Source: Furcasterigmium furcatum
Taxonomy: Eukaryota > Ascomycota > Sordariomycetes > Glomerellales > Plectosphaerellaceae
Reading direction: 5' to 3'
Assembly: GCA_001599815.1 (NCBI GenBank)
Contig: BCIA01000001.1
Span: forward strand, 496,001-560,000
DNA length: 64,000 nucleotides
Positions 63,362 through 64,000 of this stretch are shown here, piece by piece (positions within the stretch are counted from its first letter, which is position 1; each line of letters opens with the position of its first letter). A model generated the notes under the pieces. That model was not told the origin of the DNA and did no database searches. It worked only from the letters and a program-made list of their open reading frames with translations. The position numbers and the translations under genes were made by a program.

Positions 63362-64000
63362 ATGATGACTGCCCGGCCCGGCATTAGTGGCGCCTCGAGC
63401 GCCTCGGACCCGGTACTGCCGTTCTGGCAAGTCAATGTGCCTCAGGAGGAGAGGACGGTCGAATGCCCCGAGGCACTCTGTGGTCTCAGCGCCAAGGATG
63501 AGGATATCCTCTCGACGCCTGACGCGGAGTACAAGCGCCAGTCATGGGACGAGGTTCGGCAGTTCGTGGCGATGAATCGGCTGGAGCTGTTCCGGAGGGT
63601 TCCTTCGGATCTGAGGCGGTATCGGTTGTTTGTGCACGACCTGGAGCGCAGGTACGGGAGTGTGATGGAGTTCGTGCTCGCGGAGAGGTTGGGCTGGAGG
63701 GAGCCGCTGGCGCCGAGAGGCGCGCCCTTCGAATTTGAGGAGGATTACAAGGTGCTGGTGAATGACTGGCCCTACGGGCTTGATGAACGGATTGTGCACC
63801 TGGTCATCTGGACCAAGTTCGACCTAGAGGTGGAACAGGATGAGAAAGGCGACATTACACCAGGGGCCAAACGTCAGGTTGAGCGTTTTGTGCGGGAGAA
63901 GTTCATGGGCGAGTTGAGAGAGGATCAGGTAAGGGCTTGAAGCATGGTTTGGGCGACGCAGGGCTGAGATTGTGTCACAGGTCATTTGGTTCAAGAACTG
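63362..64000 (+). CDS. DUF3605 protein (N-acetylglucosamine-induced protein 1 family), 5' part
   Basis: Exon 63362-63928 encodes 189 residues; a consensus intron (GTAAGG at 63929, CACAG ending at 63980) leads into an exon running off the window with VIWFKNW. Conserved segments: WDEVRQFVAMNRLELFRRVP, YRLFVHDLERRYGSVMEFVL, YKVLVNDWPYGLDERIVHLV and IWTKFDLE. These match the DUF3605 family, annotated after a gene induced by N-acetylglucosamine in Candida; biochemical function is unknown. Two adjacent ATGs (63362 and 63365) compete as start. The last few residues lie outside the window. Confidence 0.85.

Noticed and set aside
63047..63430. Minus-strand frame encoding long Gly/Glu runs over the CTC repeat
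   Set aside because: All frames across a triplet repeat stay open; this is a microsatellite, not a protein.
1..64000. CRISPR array, insertion sequence, retroelement, or biosynthetic cluster
   Set aside because: No spaced direct repeats, transposase, reverse transcriptase, polyketide or peptide synthase motifs, and no AT-rich RIP-like block were seen.

Overview
The window is nuclear DNA from a filamentous ascomycete, most likely a Sordariomycete. The evidence is short (about 47-150 nt) spliceosomal introns with GTRNGT donors and CTRAY-like branch sites, GC-rich codon use, intergenic spacing of 0.1-3 kb, ER retention by HDEL, and a gene set that is conserved in Pezizomycotina. I can support 27 protein genes (two cut by the window edges) and one intron-containing tRNA-Ala gene. 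I see no transposon, secondary-metabolite cluster, CRISPR array or other mobile element. It reads as a housekeeping segment, and I found no undescribed multi-gene system.

Layout. 0-17 kb: the 3' end of an APH-type phosphotransferase, BUB1 (spindle checkpoint kinase), APN1 (AP endonuclease, minus), a DGAT2 acyltransferase (minus), a KLHDC4-type kelch protein, a WSS1-type WLM metalloprotease, tRNA-Ala(AGC), a small secreted cysteine-containing protein and VPS71 (SWR1 complex, minus). 17-26 kb: a small mitochondrial membrane protein, protein disulfide isomerase (minus) and two fungal proteins of unknown function. 26-41 kb, dense: MON1 (minus), DOP1, TGS1 (minus), GRH1, OST2 (minus), a TMEM14 protein, CMC2 (minus) and prefoldin subunit 2. 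After a 3.3-kb gene-free block, 44-64 kb: HAP3/NF-YB, RRN3, a SUN-family (GH132) wall protein, an MFS transporter, the class I deacetylase HOS2 (minus), YNG2-type ING protein, UGP1 and the 5' part of a DUF3605 protein.

Many neighbours are divergent pairs sharing 0.3-2 kb promoters: DGAT2/kelch, VPS71/mitochondrial protein, PDI/unknown, MON1/DOP1, TGS1/GRH1, OST2/TMEM14, CMC2/PFD2 and HOS2/YNG2. Themes recur: genome maintenance (BUB1, APN1, WSS1), chromatin (VPS71, HOS2, YNG2), early secretory and endosomal traffic (PDI, MON1, DOP1, GRH1, OST2), and wall carbohydrate supply (UGP1, SUN). Nothing in the sequence shows that these act as a unit.

The most checkable oddities are at the level of gene structure: two GC-AG introns (DOP1, UGP1), two stop-free introns whose length is a multiple of three, a first coding exon consisting of only ATG (TMEM14 gene), a probable missed N-terminal exon with a tandem CAGCAG acceptor in the DGAT2 gene, and an in-frame alternative start inside the first intron of HAP3. 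All splice sites were assigned by eye from consensus, frame and protein-family continuity.
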